Below are positions 54,362 through 63,538 of a stretch of 64,000 nt of DNA, in pieces (position 1 is the stretch's first letter; each line of letters begins with the position of its first letter). The stretch comes from Inquilinus sp052113205 (GTDB taxonomy: Bacteria > Pseudomonadota > Alphaproteobacteria > DSM-16000 > Inquilinaceae), in contig NZ_JBFRCU010000009.1 of NCBI RefSeq assembly GCF_052113205.1, positions 1 through 64,000 on the forward strand, in the 5' to 3' direction. The notes beneath the pieces were generated by a model, which had not been told where the DNA came from, made no database searches, and was given only the letters and a program-made list of their open reading frames with translations. The position numbers were made by a program, and so were the translations under genes.

Positions 54362-55486
54362 TCAGGCCGCTGCCGTTCTGGCGAAGCGGCCGATGTCGAA
54401 GGCCTCGATCGGGGTGGTACTGCGGCCGTCGCGGGCCAACTCGGCCAGCACCTCGCCGACCGCCGGGCCGATCTGGAAGCCAGCGCCGGAGAAGCCGAAG
54501 CCGTGGATCAGCCCTGGTGTGGTCCGGCTCGGCCCCAGCACCGGGTTGCGGTCGGGCGTGTCGCCCTCGACCCCGCTCCAGAACCGGATCACCTGGGCGC
54601 CGCGCAGGGCCGGGAACAGCTCCGCCGCCTGGCGCAGCAGCGCGCCGATGGCGCTGCGGCCGGGCCGGGCGCGGTCTTCGTCCAGGGTGATGCCGCGGCC
54701 GCCGCCCATGACGCAGTTGCCGCGTTCGACCTGGCGGGCATAGATGGCACCGCCCTCGACCCCGACATTGATGTCCATCAGGCGCGGCAGCGGCTCGGTC
54801 ACCGCCATGTTGGGATGGGCCGATTCCAGCGGCACCGGCTCGCCGAAGGCGGCGGCGAAGCGGCCGGACCAGGCGCCGGCGCAGTTCAGCAGCAGGCGCG
54901 ACCGGATCTCCAGACCGTCGCCGGCCAGCAGGCGGAAGCCGTCGCCGTCGCGCACCGCCTCCCGCACCGCCGTCTGCTCGCGGATGTCGGCGCCGGCCTT
55001 GCGCGCGGCGCGGGCGAAGCCGGGCGACACCAGCCGCGGATTGGCGTGTCCGTCGGCCGGGCACCAGGACCCGGCGATGGCGCGGTCGCCCAGCCAGGGC
55101 CAGCGGGCGCGGAAGGCGTTGCCGGCGACGACCTCGAGCCCGAGGCCGAGGTCGCGCACCCGATCCAGATAGGCCTCCAGCGACGCCAACTCGGCCTCGC
55201 TGCGCGCCAGCTTGAGATGGCCGGAGCGGATGTACTCGCCGTCGATGCCGATCGTCTCGGGCAGGCGCTGCCAGATCGCGTGGGCGCGCTGCGACAGCGG
55301 GATCTGCTCCGGCGGCCGGCCCTGGCGGCGCACGCCGCCATAGTTCACGCCGCTGGCCTGGGCGCCGCAGAAGCCGCGCTCCAGCAGCAGCACCGACATG
55401 CCCATGCGCCGCAACGCCAGGGCCGCGGCCGCGCCGGCGATGCCGCCGCCGATGATGGCGACATCGGCGGTGATGTGCTCGGTCAT
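54362..55486 (-). CDS. FAD-dependent oxidoreductase, DAO family (HcnC/OoxB-like beta subunit)
   Basis: 374-aa flavoprotein. VAIIGGGIAGAAAALALRRM (residues 9-28) is the FAD-binding dinucleotide fold, with the DAO-type FWSGVEGDTPDRNPVLGP and HGFGFSGAGFQIGPAVGE near the C-terminus. In hydrogen cyanide synthase, opine oxidases and D-hydroxyproline dehydrogenase this subunit oxidises the amine. The start overlaps the alpha subunit stop by 4 bases. Confidence 0.9.
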   Translation of the reverse strand: MTEHITADVAIIGGGIAGAAAALALRRMGMSVLLLERGFCGAQASGVNYGGVRRQGRPPEQIPLSQRAHAIWQRLPETIGIDGEYIRSGHLKLARSEAELASLEAYLDRVRDLGLGLEVVAGNAFRARWPWLGDRAIAGSWCPADGHANPRLVSPGFARAARKAGADIREQTAVREAVRDGDGFRLLAGDGLEIRSRLLLNCAGAWSGRFAAAFGEPVPLESAHPNMAVTEPLPRLMDINVGVEGGAIYARQVERGNCVMGGGRGITLDEDRARPGRSAIGALLRQAAELFPALRGAQVIRFWSGVEGDTPDRNPVLGPSRTTPGLIHGFGFSGAGFQIGPAVGEVLAELARDGRSTTPIEAFDIGRFARTAAA

Positions 55487-56856
55487 GCCGCTGCCTCCGG
55501 CTCGTCCTCGATCGCGATCGGGATCGGCTTGACCGGGGCCTGTCCGCGCAGCCGGCCGACCGTCTCAACCGGGACGCCGCGATGGGCGGCCAGGATCTCG
55601 GCCGCCGCGGCGCCGCACATCCGGCCCTGGCAGCGGCCCATGCCGACCCGGCACAGCGCCTTCAGCCGGTTCAGCTCCGGCGTGCCCCAGCGGGTGGCGG
55701 TGGCACGCAGCGTGCCGGCCGATACCTCCTCACAGCGGCAAACGACCAGATCGTCCGGCGCCTGGGCGGCCCAATCCGCGGGGAAGGGGAAGGCGCGCTC
55801 CAGCCCCTGGCGGAATTTCCCGATCGCGGCCAGCTTCGCCTCCAGCCGCGCGGCGCGGGCGCGGTCGACCGGCCGGCCGAGATCTTCCAGCAGCGCCAGG
55901 GCCGCGCGTTCGCCGGCCAGCTCGGCGGCGTCCGCCCCGGCGATGCCGGCGCCGTCGCCGGCCAAGTAGACGCCCGGCACGCTGCTGCGGCCGGCGGCAT
56001 CGCGCTCCGGCAGCCAGGCGCGGTTCAGCGGATCGAAGCGGAAGCGGCAGCCGGCCAGATCGGCCAGCTGGGTCTCGGACCGCAAACCATAGCCGAAGGC
56101 AACGGCGTCGCAGTCGATGCGGTGCTCGCGCTCGCCGTCATGCCAGATGAGGCCCTCGACCCGCTTGGTCCCGAGGATGCGGAGAGGCCGGGCGCCGTAG
56201 CGCATGAGCACGCCGCCGGCCTTCAGCGCCGCCAGCAGGCGCAGTCCCTTGGCCAGGACAGCCGGGCTGCGCAGCAGGCCGGGCAGGGCCACCAGCTTGT
56301 CGGCCTGGCGGGCGGTGTCCAGCACCGCCGCGACCTCCGCCCCGGCCTTCAGATATTGCGAGGCAACCAGCGGCAGCAGCGGGCCGGTGCCGATGAAGGC
56401 GACGCGCCGGCCGATGCCGCAGCCCTGATACTTCAGCGCCACCTGCGCCGCGCCCAGGCTGTAGGCGCCGGGCAGGGTCCAGCCGGGAATCGGCAGGATG
56501 CGGTCGGTGGCGCCGGTGGCCAGGATCAGATGGCTGTAGGGCAACCGCTCGGCCTGGCCGTCGCGCAGCAGGTCCAGCGCCCCGGCCTCGATATTCCAGA
56601 CCAAGGTCTGCGTCCGGTGGTCGATGGCCAGCCCGTCGATGGTCCGGTGCAGCGCTTCGGCCTTGGCCGCCTCGGTGCCGTAGAGGGTTTTGGCGTCGCG
56701 GGTGAAGCCGTCCGGCTGGCGGCGGTAGATCTGGCCGCCGCCTTTGGCCGCCTCGTCCACCACCATCGGCCGCAGCCCGGCCGCCGTGAGGGCCTGGGCA
56801 GCGCGGATGCCGCCCGGGCCGGCGCCGACGATGACCGGGCGGATGTCGTCGCTCAT
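55483..56856 (-). CDS. FAD/NAD(P)-linked oxidoreductase with BFD-like 2Fe-2S domain (HcnB/OoxA-like alpha subunit)
   Basis: 457 aa. PVIVGAGPGGIRAAQAL binds FAD, RRVAFIGTGPLLPLVASQ is the second nucleotide site, and VYLAGDGAGIAGAD closes the fold. The last 90 residues carry CRCEEVSAGTL and GMGRCQGRMC, four cysteines of a BFD-like 2Fe-2S domain. This matches the alpha subunit of heterotrimeric amine dehydrogenases. ATG 56856 overlaps the small subunit stop. Confidence 0.9.
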   Translation of the reverse strand: MSDDIRPVIVGAGPGGIRAAQALTAAGLRPMVVDEAAKGGGQIYRRQPDGFTRDAKTLYGTEAAKAEALHRTIDGLAIDHRTQTLVWNIEAGALDLLRDGQAERLPYSHLILATGATDRILPIPGWTLPGAYSLGAAQVALKYQGCGIGRRVAFIGTGPLLPLVASQYLKAGAEVAAVLDTARQADKLVALPGLLRSPAVLAKGLRLLAALKAGGVLMRYGARPLRILGTKRVEGLIWHDGEREHRIDCDAVAFGYGLRSETQLADLAGCRFRFDPLNRAWLPERDAAGRSSVPGVYLAGDGAGIAGADAAELAGERAALALLEDLGRPVDRARAARLEAKLAAIGKFRQGLERAFPFPADWAAQAPDDLVVCRCEEVSAGTLRATATRWGTPELNRLKALCRVGMGRCQGRMCGAAAAEILAAHRGVPVETVGRLRGQAPVKPIPIAIEDEPEAAA

Positions 56857-57137
56857 GCCGCCTCTCCGGTGACCAGGCGCATGCCCTCGGCGATGGCGGT
56901 GGAGCAGGCGCGGAAGCGCTGCCCGTCCTCGGTCGCCACCCAGCAATCCTGGCAGGCGCCCATCAGGCAGAAGCCGGCGCGGGGGCCGCCGCCGAACTCC
57001 GATCGCCGCAGCCGGTCGGCCACGGTCAGGATCGCGGTCAGCACCGTGTCGCCGGCCAGGGCGGTGGCGGGCCGGCCGTCGAGGCGGAAGCGGATCTCGG
57101 GCCGGCCGGTCTCGGCCAGGCGGGTCAGGATGGGCAT
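56853..57137 (-). CDS. 2Fe-2S ferredoxin-like small subunit (HcnA/OoxG-like gamma subunit)
   Basis: 94 aa. The cluster motif FCLMGACQDCWVATEDGQRF, with RACST after it, gives the four cysteines of a plant-type 2Fe-2S domain. Its size, place and 4-base overlap with the alpha subunit match HcnA/OoxG, which joins the alpha and beta flavoproteins. It is 13 bases after the second permease. Confidence 0.9.
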   Translation of the reverse strand: MPILTRLAETGRPEIRFRLDGRPATALAGDTVLTAILTVADRLRRSEFGGGPRAGFCLMGACQDCWVATEDGQRFRACSTAIAEGMRLVTGEAA

Positions 57138-57150
57138 CGGGTGGATCCGG

Positions 57151-57945
57151 TCACTGGCGGCCGACCAGGATGCGGTCGAGGCCGTAGATGCGGTCGAGCA
57201 CGATCATGGTGACGGCAGTGACGGCCACCATCAGCGCCGAGACGGCGGCCATCATCGGGTCGATCGATTCCGTCGCGTACATGTACATCCGCACCGGCAG
57301 GGTGACGGTGGCGGGGGAGGTGACGAAGATCGACATCGTCAGCTCGTCGAAGCTGTTGATGAAGGCCAGCAGCCAGCCGCCGGCGACGCCGGGCAGGATC
57401 ATCGGCAGGGTGATGCGGCGGAACACGGTGAACGCACTGGCCCCCAGCGATGCTGCCGCCTGCTCGGTTGACCGGTCGAAGCCGACCAGGGCGGCGATCA
57501 CCAGCCGCAGCGCATAGGGCGTGATCACCACGCTGTGCGCCAGCACCAGCCAGAAGAAGCTGCCGGCGGCGCCGATCCGCGAGAACAGCTGCAGCAGCGC
57601 CACGCCCAGCACCAGATGCGGGATCAGCAGCGGCGACAGGAACAGCGCGTTCAGCGCGTCGCGGCCGCGGAAGGCGTAGCGGGTGGTGGCAATGCCGGCC
57701 GGCACGGCGATCGCGGTCGACAGGGTCGCCGACAGGGTCGCCAGGGCCAGGCTGTTCCAGAAGGACTGCAGGAAATCAGCATGGTGGAATACCGCGTCGA
57801 ACCAGCGCAGCGAGAGGCCGGCGGTCGGCAGGCTCAGCGTGTTCTCCGGCGTGAAGGCGACCAGGCAGACGATCACCAGCGGCGCCAGCATGAAGATCAC
57901 GACCAGCGTGTGGAAGACCAGGGCGAGGGGGCCGTTGCGGGACAT
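57151..57945 (-). CDS. ABC permease, PotC type
   Basis: 264-aa inner-membrane permease with six helices. ASLGASAFTVFRRITLPMIL near residue 175 is the ATPase-docking EAA loop of the polyamine/opine/iron family. The N-terminal helix is followed by LVAFTPENTLSLPTAGLSLR. It forms a heterodimer with the PotB-type protein encoded 7 bases upstream. Confidence 0.92.
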   Translation of the reverse strand: MSRNGPLALVFHTLVVIFMLAPLVIVCLVAFTPENTLSLPTAGLSLRWFDAVFHHADFLQSFWNSLALATLSATLSTAIAVPAGIATTRYAFRGRDALNALFLSPLLIPHLVLGVALLQLFSRIGAAGSFFWLVLAHSVVITPYALRLVIAALVGFDRSTEQAAASLGASAFTVFRRITLPMILPGVAGGWLLAFINSFDELTMSIFVTSPATVTLPVRMYMYATESIDPMMAAVSALMVAVTAVTMIVLDRIYGLDRILVGRQ

Positions 57946-57952
57946 CGGCGCC

Positions 57953-58813
57953 TCAGCCGAGGGTCTTCCGGTACCGTCCTTCGACGATCCGGTTGTAGCC
58001 GAGCATGATGGCCAGGCTGGCGACCAGCAGGATCACCGCGATGGCGGCGCCCAGCGGCCAGTTCAGCGAGTTCAGGTATTCGTCGTAGACCACGGTCGCG
58101 ACCATTTTCAGCCGCCGCCCGCCCAGCAGGCCCGGGATGGCGAAGGAGCTGGCGGCGAGGCCGAACACGATCAAGCTGCCGGACAACAGGCCGGGCAGGA
58201 TCTGCGGCAGCACCACCCGGCGCAGCACGGTGGCATGCGACGCGCCCAGCGACAGCGCCGCCTGCTCGGTCGCCGGGTCCAGCTTCTGCAGCGAGGTCCA
58301 GACCGGGATGACCATGAAGGGCACCATGACGTGGACCAGCGCCACCACCACCGCGGTCTCGGTGTAGAGCAGCCGGATGCGGCCGAGGCCCAGCGCCTGC
58401 GTCGCCTCGTTCACCAGGCCGGTCGGGCCCAGCAGCATGCTCCAGCCGAAGGCGCGGACCACGACCGAGACCAGCAGCGGCGCCAGCACCACCAGCAGGA
58501 AGATCGATCGCCAGGGGCTGCGCATCCGGCTCAGCACATAGGCCTCGGGCGCGCCGACCACGATGCAGATCAGCGTGGTCAGGGCCGAGAGGCGGAAGGT
58601 GCGCAGGAAGATCTCGTAGTAGTAGGGGTCGGTCAGCACCGTCAGGTACTGGCCGATGGTCCATGCATCCTGCACGCCGGTGGCGTGGTCGTAGACGTGG
58701 AAGGACAGGATCAGGGTCAGCGCCAGCGGCGTCAGCACCAGCCCGGCGAACAGGATCGTCGCCGGCAGCGCCATCGCAGCGGGGGCCAGGCGCCCCTCGG
58801 CGGTCGCGCTCAT
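57953..58813 (-). CDS. ABC permease, PotB type
   Basis: 286 aa with about six helices. LSLGASHATVLRRVVLPQIL near residue 190 is the docking loop. The periplasmic-facing DAWTIGQYLTVLTDPYYYEI before helix 2 is typical of PotB-like proteins. The ATG at 58813 overlaps the ATPase stop. It is part of the seven-gene uptake and oxidation operon. Confidence 0.92.
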   Translation of the reverse strand: MSATAEGRLAPAAMALPATILFAGLVLTPLALTLILSFHVYDHATGVQDAWTIGQYLTVLTDPYYYEIFLRTFRLSALTTLICIVVGAPEAYVLSRMRSPWRSIFLLVVLAPLLVSVVVRAFGWSMLLGPTGLVNEATQALGLGRIRLLYTETAVVVALVHVMVPFMVIPVWTSLQKLDPATEQAALSLGASHATVLRRVVLPQILPGLLSGSLIVFGLAASSFAIPGLLGGRRLKMVATVVYDEYLNSLNWPLGAAIAVILLVASLAIMLGYNRIVEGRYRKTLG

Positions 58814-59883
58814 CGGGCGCCCTCCGCGGCTTCGGTGTCGCGCAGCACCCGCACCATCTCCGGCGCCCAGTCGATGCCGGCCGCAGCACCCTCGGCCAGC
58901 GGCTCGCCGCCCAGGTTCGGCGCGGCGACCAGCAGCTCGCCGGCTGGGCTGTCCAGGTGGTACAGCCACTGGCTGCCCAGGAAGTAGCGGCGCGACACCG
59001 TGCCCGGCAGCCGGCCGGTGCCGGGCGCGCCCAGCGCCAGCTTCTCGGGCCGCAGGCACAGCAGCACCCGGGCGCCGGCGGGCAGGCCGTCGCCCGGCAC
59101 CTCCAGGGTCGCGGCGCCGACCGCGACCCGCGCCACGGCGCCGGGCCGGGCCACCACGCCGTCCAGCAGGTTGGCCTTGCCGACGAAGTCGGAGATGAAG
59201 CGGCTGCGCGGATGCTCGTACATCCGGTAGGGCTGGTCGATCTGGGTGATGCGGCCGCGCTCCATCACCACCACCCGATCGCTGATCGACAGCGCCTCGG
59301 ACTGGTCATGGGTGACCATGATCGTGGTGGTGCCGGTGCGGCGCTGGATCTGGCGCAGCTCGAACTGCATCGCCTCGCGCAGCTTGGCGTCCAGGTTCGA
59401 CAGCGGCTCGTCCAGCAGCAGCACCGGCGGCTCGATCACCAGGGCGCGGGCCAAAGCGACGCGTTGGCGCTGGCCGCCGGACAGCGACCGCGGATAGCGG
59501 CCGGCGAGGTGGTCGAGATGGACCAGCGCCAGCGCCTCCTCGACCCGCTTCGCCCGTTCCGGCTTGGCGACGCCGCGCATCTCCAGGCCGAAGGCGACGT
59601 TGTCGGCCACGGTCATGTGCGGGAACAGGGCGTAGCTCTGGAACACCACGCCGAGGCCGCGGCGGTTCGGCTTGACCCGGGTCAGGTCCTGCCCGTCGAG
59701 CAGGATCCGCCCGGTGGTGGCGGGGACGAAGCCGGCGACCATCTGCAAGGTCGTGGTCTTGCCGCAGCCGGAGGGGCCGAGCAGCGACACGAACTCGCCG
59801 CGCTCCACGGTCAGATCGAGATCGGCGACCGCCGCGACGTCGCCATAGAGCTTCGAGATCCGTTCGAGCCGGAGGAAGGTCAC
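58810..59883 (-). CDS. ABC importer ATPase, PotA type
   Basis: 357 aa. Walker A GPSGCGKTTT, signature LSGGQRQRVALARAL, Walker B VLLLDEPLSNLD and H-loop VTHDQSEAL are all intact. Residues about 240-345 are a TOBE regulatory domain. It is the first gene of the leftward operon; the 200-base region to the divergent IclR gene holds its promoter and candidate operators. Confidence 0.95.
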   Translation of the reverse strand: MTFLRLERISKLYGDVAAVADLDLTVERGEFVSLLGPSGCGKTTTLQMVAGFVPATTGRILLDGQDLTRVKPNRRGLGVVFQSYALFPHMTVADNVAFGLEMRGVAKPERAKRVEEALALVHLDHLAGRYPRSLSGGQRQRVALARALVIEPPVLLLDEPLSNLDAKLREAMQFELRQIQRRTGTTTIMVTHDQSEALSISDRVVVMERGRITQIDQPYRMYEHPRSRFISDFVGKANLLDGVVARPGAVARVAVGAATLEVPGDGLPAGARVLLCLRPEKLALGAPGTGRLPGTVSRRYFLGSQWLYHLDSPAGELLVAAPNLGGEPLAEGAAAGIDWAPEMVRVLRDTEAAEGAR

Positions 59884-60035
59884 TGCAGTCTCCCTGGCAT
59901 CCCTGTCCGATGGCCGTTTCGGCCCCGTCGGTCTTGCTTCCGTGGAACGGAAGGCGCCGACGCGTCTTTCCAGAAGACTCTTTCGTGGCAGCGAGTCAAG
60001 GAGACATTCCGTTTTATTGAGAGTATTGTGAATTA

Positions 60036-60054
60036 GATTCCGGATATCGGAATC
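60036..60054. promoter_or_regulatory. Dyad operator candidate for the IclR regulator
   Basis: GATTCCG-GATAT-CGGAATC has perfect 7-base arms with a 5-base spacer, in the divergent region between the ABC operon and iclR. IclR-family sites often have TTCC/GGAA arms of this spacing. Confidence 0.65.
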
Positions 60055-60077
60055 AGAGATGCGTTTTCGACCTGGAG

Positions 60078-60087
60078 TTTCCGGAAA
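60078..60087. promoter_or_regulatory. Second TTTCCGGAAA dyad at the IclR start
   Basis: TTTCCGGAAA is a perfect 10-base palindrome ending on the first base of the IclR ATG. It shares the TTCCGG core with the dyad at 60036, suggesting autorepression. Confidence 0.5.
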
Positions 60088-60917
60088 TGGCGAAAGAGAG
60101 CGAAGCCCCAGGCAAGAGCCTGCAGCGCGGCTTCGCCATCCTGCGGGCCCTGGTCGAGGCGGGCGGCGAGGGGGCGAAGCTGATCCGCATCGCCGAGGCC
60201 ACCGGCCTGACCCAGGCGACCGTGCACCGGCTGCTGCAGGCGCTGCAGGCAGAAGGGATGGTCGAGCAGGACGGGCGCAGCCGGCTCTACCGGCTCGGCA
60301 TCGACTTTTTCGCCCTGGCGGCGCGGGCCGGCAATCCCGGCAATCTGCGGGACCTGTGCCGGCCGGTGCTGCAGCGCCTCTCCGCCATGCTCGGCGACAC
60401 CGTGTTCCTGCTGGTGCGCAGCGGCTTCGACGCCATGTGCCTCGACCGCTGCGAAGGGCCGTTTCCGATCCGCTCCTTCACCGGCGACATCGGCGGCCGG
60501 GTTCCGCTCGGGGTCGGGCAGGGGGCGCTGGTGATCCTGGCCTTCCTGCCGGAGGCGGAGCGCGAGGAGGCGATCCGCTTCAACGTCCCGCGCCTGATCG
60601 GCCAGAGCTTCATGATGGATGAGGTCTATCTGCGCGCCGAGATGGCGAAGGCGCGCGAGGCGGGCTTCGCCGCCCGGCGCGACTTCGTGCTGCCCGGCAT
60701 GGGCGGTGCCGCGGTGCCGATCCTGGACCGCGATGGCCGGGCGATGGCGGCGCTGAGCATCGGCACGATCTCGGAGCGGCTCGGCGAGGACCGGCTGCCG
60801 ACGGTGATCGAGATCCTGAAGCGTGAGGCCGCGGCAATCGGGCCGCGCATCAACCCATTCGACCCGGCACTGCGCCGCCCGGCGCAACTGCTGGGCAGCG
60901 CTTCCCGAAGTGGGTGA
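60087..60917 (+). CDS. IclR-family transcriptional regulator
   Basis: 276 aa. Residues 10-75 are the IclR winged helix (SLQRGFAILRALVEAGGEG, then EATGLTQATVHRLLQALQAE). The effector domain follows with MCLDRCEGPFPIRSFTGDIGGRVPLG and the C-terminal SIGTISERL. It is divergent from the PotA-led operon and most likely represses it in the absence of the substrate. GGAG lies 9 bases before the ATG. Confidence 0.93.
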   Translation: MAKESEAPGKSLQRGFAILRALVEAGGEGAKLIRIAEATGLTQATVHRLLQALQAEGMVEQDGRSRLYRLGIDFFALAARAGNPGNLRDLCRPVLQRLSAMLGDTVFLLVRSGFDAMCLDRCEGPFPIRSFTGDIGGRVPLGVGQGALVILAFLPEAEREEAIRFNVPRLIGQSFMMDEVYLRAEMAKAREAGFAARRDFVLPGMGGAAVPILDRDGRAMAALSIGTISERLGEDRLPTVIEILKREAAAIGPRINPFDPALRRPAQLLGSASRSG

Positions 60918-60957
60918 GGCTTCCGTTTTCGCCGGCGATATGCCAGGGAGGGCCGGC

Positions 60958-61995
60958 ATGACCGACGATCCAGCGCTCGACACCCTGTTCCTGCCGTTCC
61001 ACAACGGCACCCTGGCCTGGCCGGCTGATGGCCGCGCCCTGCTGCTCGGCGCCCGTGCCGGCACCGCTTTGGCCGAATTCACCTCGCCGGCCCTGGCCTG
61101 CGAGCAGAGCTTCCGGCCGCGGGCCGCGGCGTTGGAGGCAGCGGGGCTGACCGTGTCGACCCGGGTCGAGGGCCGCTTCCCGCTGGTGCTGGTGCTGCCG
61201 CCGCGCCAGCGTGAGGCGACGAGGGCGCTGCTGGCCCGCGCACTGGACCAGGCCGAGCCGGGCGGGACGGTGGTGGTCAGCCTCGCCAACACCGACGGTG
61301 CGCGCTCGGCCGAGGAGGATCTGGCCCGGCTAGCCGGCCCGATCGACAGCCTGTCGAAGAACCGCTGCCGCGTGTTCTGGGCCCGGGCCGGCGCCGGCGA
61401 TCCGGCCTTGCGCGCCGAGTGGGCGGCGCTGGACGAACCGCGGCCGGTGGCCGACGGCCGCTTCCTCAGCCGCCCCGGCCTGTTCGCCTGGGACCGGATC
61501 GATCCAGGCTCGGCCCTGCTGGCGGCACATCTGCCGACGGATCTGAAGGGGCAGGGCGCCGATCTCGGCGCTGGCTTCGGCACTCTCGCGGCCGAGGTCC
61601 TGGACCGCGGCCCGGAGGTGACGGCGCTCGACCTCTACGACGCCGAAGCGCGGGCGCTGGATCTGGCACGGCGCAACCTGGAGCCCTATGCCGGCCGGGT
61701 CGCGCTCGATTTCCTCTGGCACGATGTCGCCACCGGGCTGCCGCGGGACCGGCGCTACCATTTCATCGTCACCAACCCGCCCTTCCACGAGGGCGGCCGG
61801 GCCGACCGGCACGATCTCGGCCGGGCCTTCATCGCCGCCGCGGCCGCCGCGCTGCGCCAGAAGGGCCGGCTGTTCCTGGTGGCGAACCGGCATCTGCCCT
61901 ATGAGGCGACGCTGGAGAAGGCCTTCGTCAAGGTCCGCCGCATTGCCGATGACGGCGCCTACAAGGTGATCGAGGCGGCGAAGGGCGTGCGATGA
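60958..61995 (+). CDS. RsmC/RlmG-like rRNA guanine N2-methyltransferase
   Basis: 345-aa SAM-dependent methyltransferase with the duplicated-domain plan of RsmC/RlmG: a degenerate N-terminal half and a catalytic C-terminal half. GADLGAGFGTLAAEVL is SAM motif I, LDLYDAEARALDLARRNL motif II, and IVTNPPFHEGG the NPPF catalytic motif, consistent with N2-methylation of a 16S or 23S guanine. ATG 60958 is 8 bases after GGGAG. It overlaps the pseudouridine synthase start. Confidence 0.88.
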   Translation: MTDDPALDTLFLPFHNGTLAWPADGRALLLGARAGTALAEFTSPALACEQSFRPRAAALEAAGLTVSTRVEGRFPLVLVLPPRQREATRALLARALDQAEPGGTVVVSLANTDGARSAEEDLARLAGPIDSLSKNRCRVFWARAGAGDPALRAEWAALDEPRPVADGRFLSRPGLFAWDRIDPGSALLAAHLPTDLKGQGADLGAGFGTLAAEVLDRGPEVTALDLYDAEARALDLARRNLEPYAGRVALDFLWHDVATGLPRDRRYHFIVTNPPFHEGGRADRHDLGRAFIAAAAAALRQKGRLFLVANRHLPYEATLEKAFVKVRRIADDGAYKVIEAAKGVR

Positions 61996-62702
61996 AGCTC
62001 GTCCGCCGCCTCGCCAATCTCGGCTATGGCAGCCGCAGGCAGGTCGAACTGCTGCTGCGCGACGGCCGCGTCACCGATGCCGGCGGCGCGCCGCTCGGGC
62101 CCGAGGCGCAGCCGGAGCAGCAGGACATCCGGATCGACGGCGAGCCGCTCGACCCGCCGCCCGGTGTCGTGCTGATGCTGCACAAGCCTGCCGGCACCAC
62201 CTGCTCGACCAGCGATCCGGGCCGGGTGGTCTACGAGCTGCTGCCGCCGCGCTTCCGCCTGCGCAACCCGATCATCGCCCCCGTCGGGCGCCTCGACCGC
62301 GACACCACCGGCCTGCTGCTGCTGACCGATGACGGGCCGCTGCTGCACCGGATCATCTCGCCGAAGAGCCGGATCCCGAAAGTCTATGAGGCGACGCTGG
62401 CGCGCGACCTGACCGGGGAGGAGGCGGCGGTCTTCGCCGCCGGCACGCTGATGCTGCGGTCCGAGACCACGCCGCTGGCGCCGGCGATGTTGGAGGTGAT
62501 GGGGCCGCGCCGCGCCCGGCTGACAGTGACCGAGGGCCGCTACCATCAGGTCCGGCGCATGTTCGCCGCCGCCGGCAACCATGTCGAGGCCCTGCACCGG
62601 ACCGCCATCGGCGGCCTCGGTCTCGATGATCTGGCAGAAGGAAAGTGGCGGTTGCTGGCCGCGGCCGAGGTGGCGCGAGTGTTCAAGCCGACGGCATCTT
62701 GA
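61992..62702 (+). CDS. rsuA: RsuA-family 16S rRNA pseudouridine synthase
   Basis: 236 aa. The N-terminal S4-like domain (MKLVRRLANLGYGSRRQVELL) binds RNA. The catalytic Asp lies in PVGRLDRDTTGLLLLTDDG, and GRYHQVRRMFAAAGNHV is the second conserved motif. The RsuA subgroup usually modifies U516 of 16S rRNA; RluE/F-like specificity is not excluded. The 4-base overlap with the RsmC-like gene makes a ribosome-modification pair. An 8-base inverted repeat (62680-62705) spans its stop. Confidence 0.9.
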   Translation: MKLVRRLANLGYGSRRQVELLLRDGRVTDAGGAPLGPEAQPEQQDIRIDGEPLDPPPGVVLMLHKPAGTTCSTSDPGRVVYELLPPRFRLRNPIIAPVGRLDRDTTGLLLLTDDGPLLHRIISPKSRIPKVYEATLARDLTGEEAAVFAAGTLMLRSETTPLAPAMLEVMGPRRARLTVTEGRYHQVRRMFAAAGNHVEALHRTAIGGLGLDDLAEGKWRLLAAAEVARVFKPTAS

Positions 62703-63040
62703 ACAGATGTTCGCCCGCTCAGACCCGGGGCGCGTCATAGGAATGTAATATTATAACTCCGTCCATAATTTTCCTTGTCGAGGCGCAGCCGCTGGCGCAG
62801 AGTGCCGACCCTGCAGGTCGGAGATCGGCCGCGAGGGCGTCGAGCAAGTTTCCTGCCGTCAGCTCCGCCGGCCCGTGTGTTTGTCGGTTTGGCACCCGTC
62901 CCCGGTGCCGATGCGCTTCACAGGATCCGGCGCATCGCCGATGGACATGGGATCGATCTTCTCCTGCGAAAACCACGGCGCGCGGCGGGCCTCCGGGGCC
63001 GCCAAGGGCTGCAACGACAAAAGCCGCTGGAGGAACCGCC
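62703..63040. other. Intergenic region with no convincing gene
   Basis: 338 bases. A short AT-rich stretch (62743-62775) stands out against the GC-rich background and could be a promoter for the small gene at 63041. Open frames here are Arg/Pro-rich and have no ribosome site. Confidence 0.4.
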
Positions 63041-63370
63041 ATGGCAGGTCAGCACCGCAGGCGTCCCAAGACGAATCCGGCCCCGCTTCGGGCGGATGAA
63101 CACAAGCCAACCCCGCTTCCGCAGAAGGCCGCGAACGACACCGACGTTGTGGTCCCGATGAGGGAGATCGCAGACATGGCCCCTTCGGCCGAGCAACCCC
63201 AACCCGCTGCACCCCGCCCGTCCCGCATCCAGGCCGCCCTCCGGGCCGAGATGCTGTGCCGCGGGCTGCGCCTGTCCCAGTCGGAGTTCGCCCGCCGCTA
63301 CGGACCGGCCGGCGCCATCGTGCGCAACTGGGCGCCGCGCGACGGGCGGACGAGCGGCATCAAGGTATAG
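63041..63370 (+). CDS. Small protein with XRE-like helix-turn-helix remnant
   Basis: 109 aa, not a recognised family. The N-terminal 60 residues are Pro/Ala-rich and disordered. Residues about 70-98 (GLRLSQSEFARRYG, then AIVRNWAP) resemble the two recognition helices of HigA/XRE proteins with only half of the usual domain. GGAGG lies 7 bases before the ATG. It may be a truncated antitoxin-like regulator; no toxin gene is beside it. Confidence 0.6.
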   Translation: MAGQHRRRPKTNPAPLRADEHKPTPLPQKAANDTDVVVPMREIADMAPSAEQPQPAAPRPSRIQAALRAEMLCRGLRLSQSEFARRYGPAGAIVRNWAPRDGRTSGIKV

Positions 63371-63538
63371 CCTCTCCCAAAGATCCTGAGCGATCCGACC
63401 GGCGGTCGCCGCCATTGCGGCCTGCCGGTCTTCGCTTGCCCGCGAGTTGGGATGACCGTCCGCACCTGCCGCGGATGACAGCCCGTCGGGTTCGGTGCTA
63501 CCCGGAAGGGCAGTGCGGCCAGGGATCGAGGGGAGCGG

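Noticed and set aside
62775..63161. Plus-strand 128-codon frame in the gap after rsuA
   Set aside because: Very Arg/Pro-rich, no ribosome site, and overlaps the better-supported gene at 63041 in another frame.
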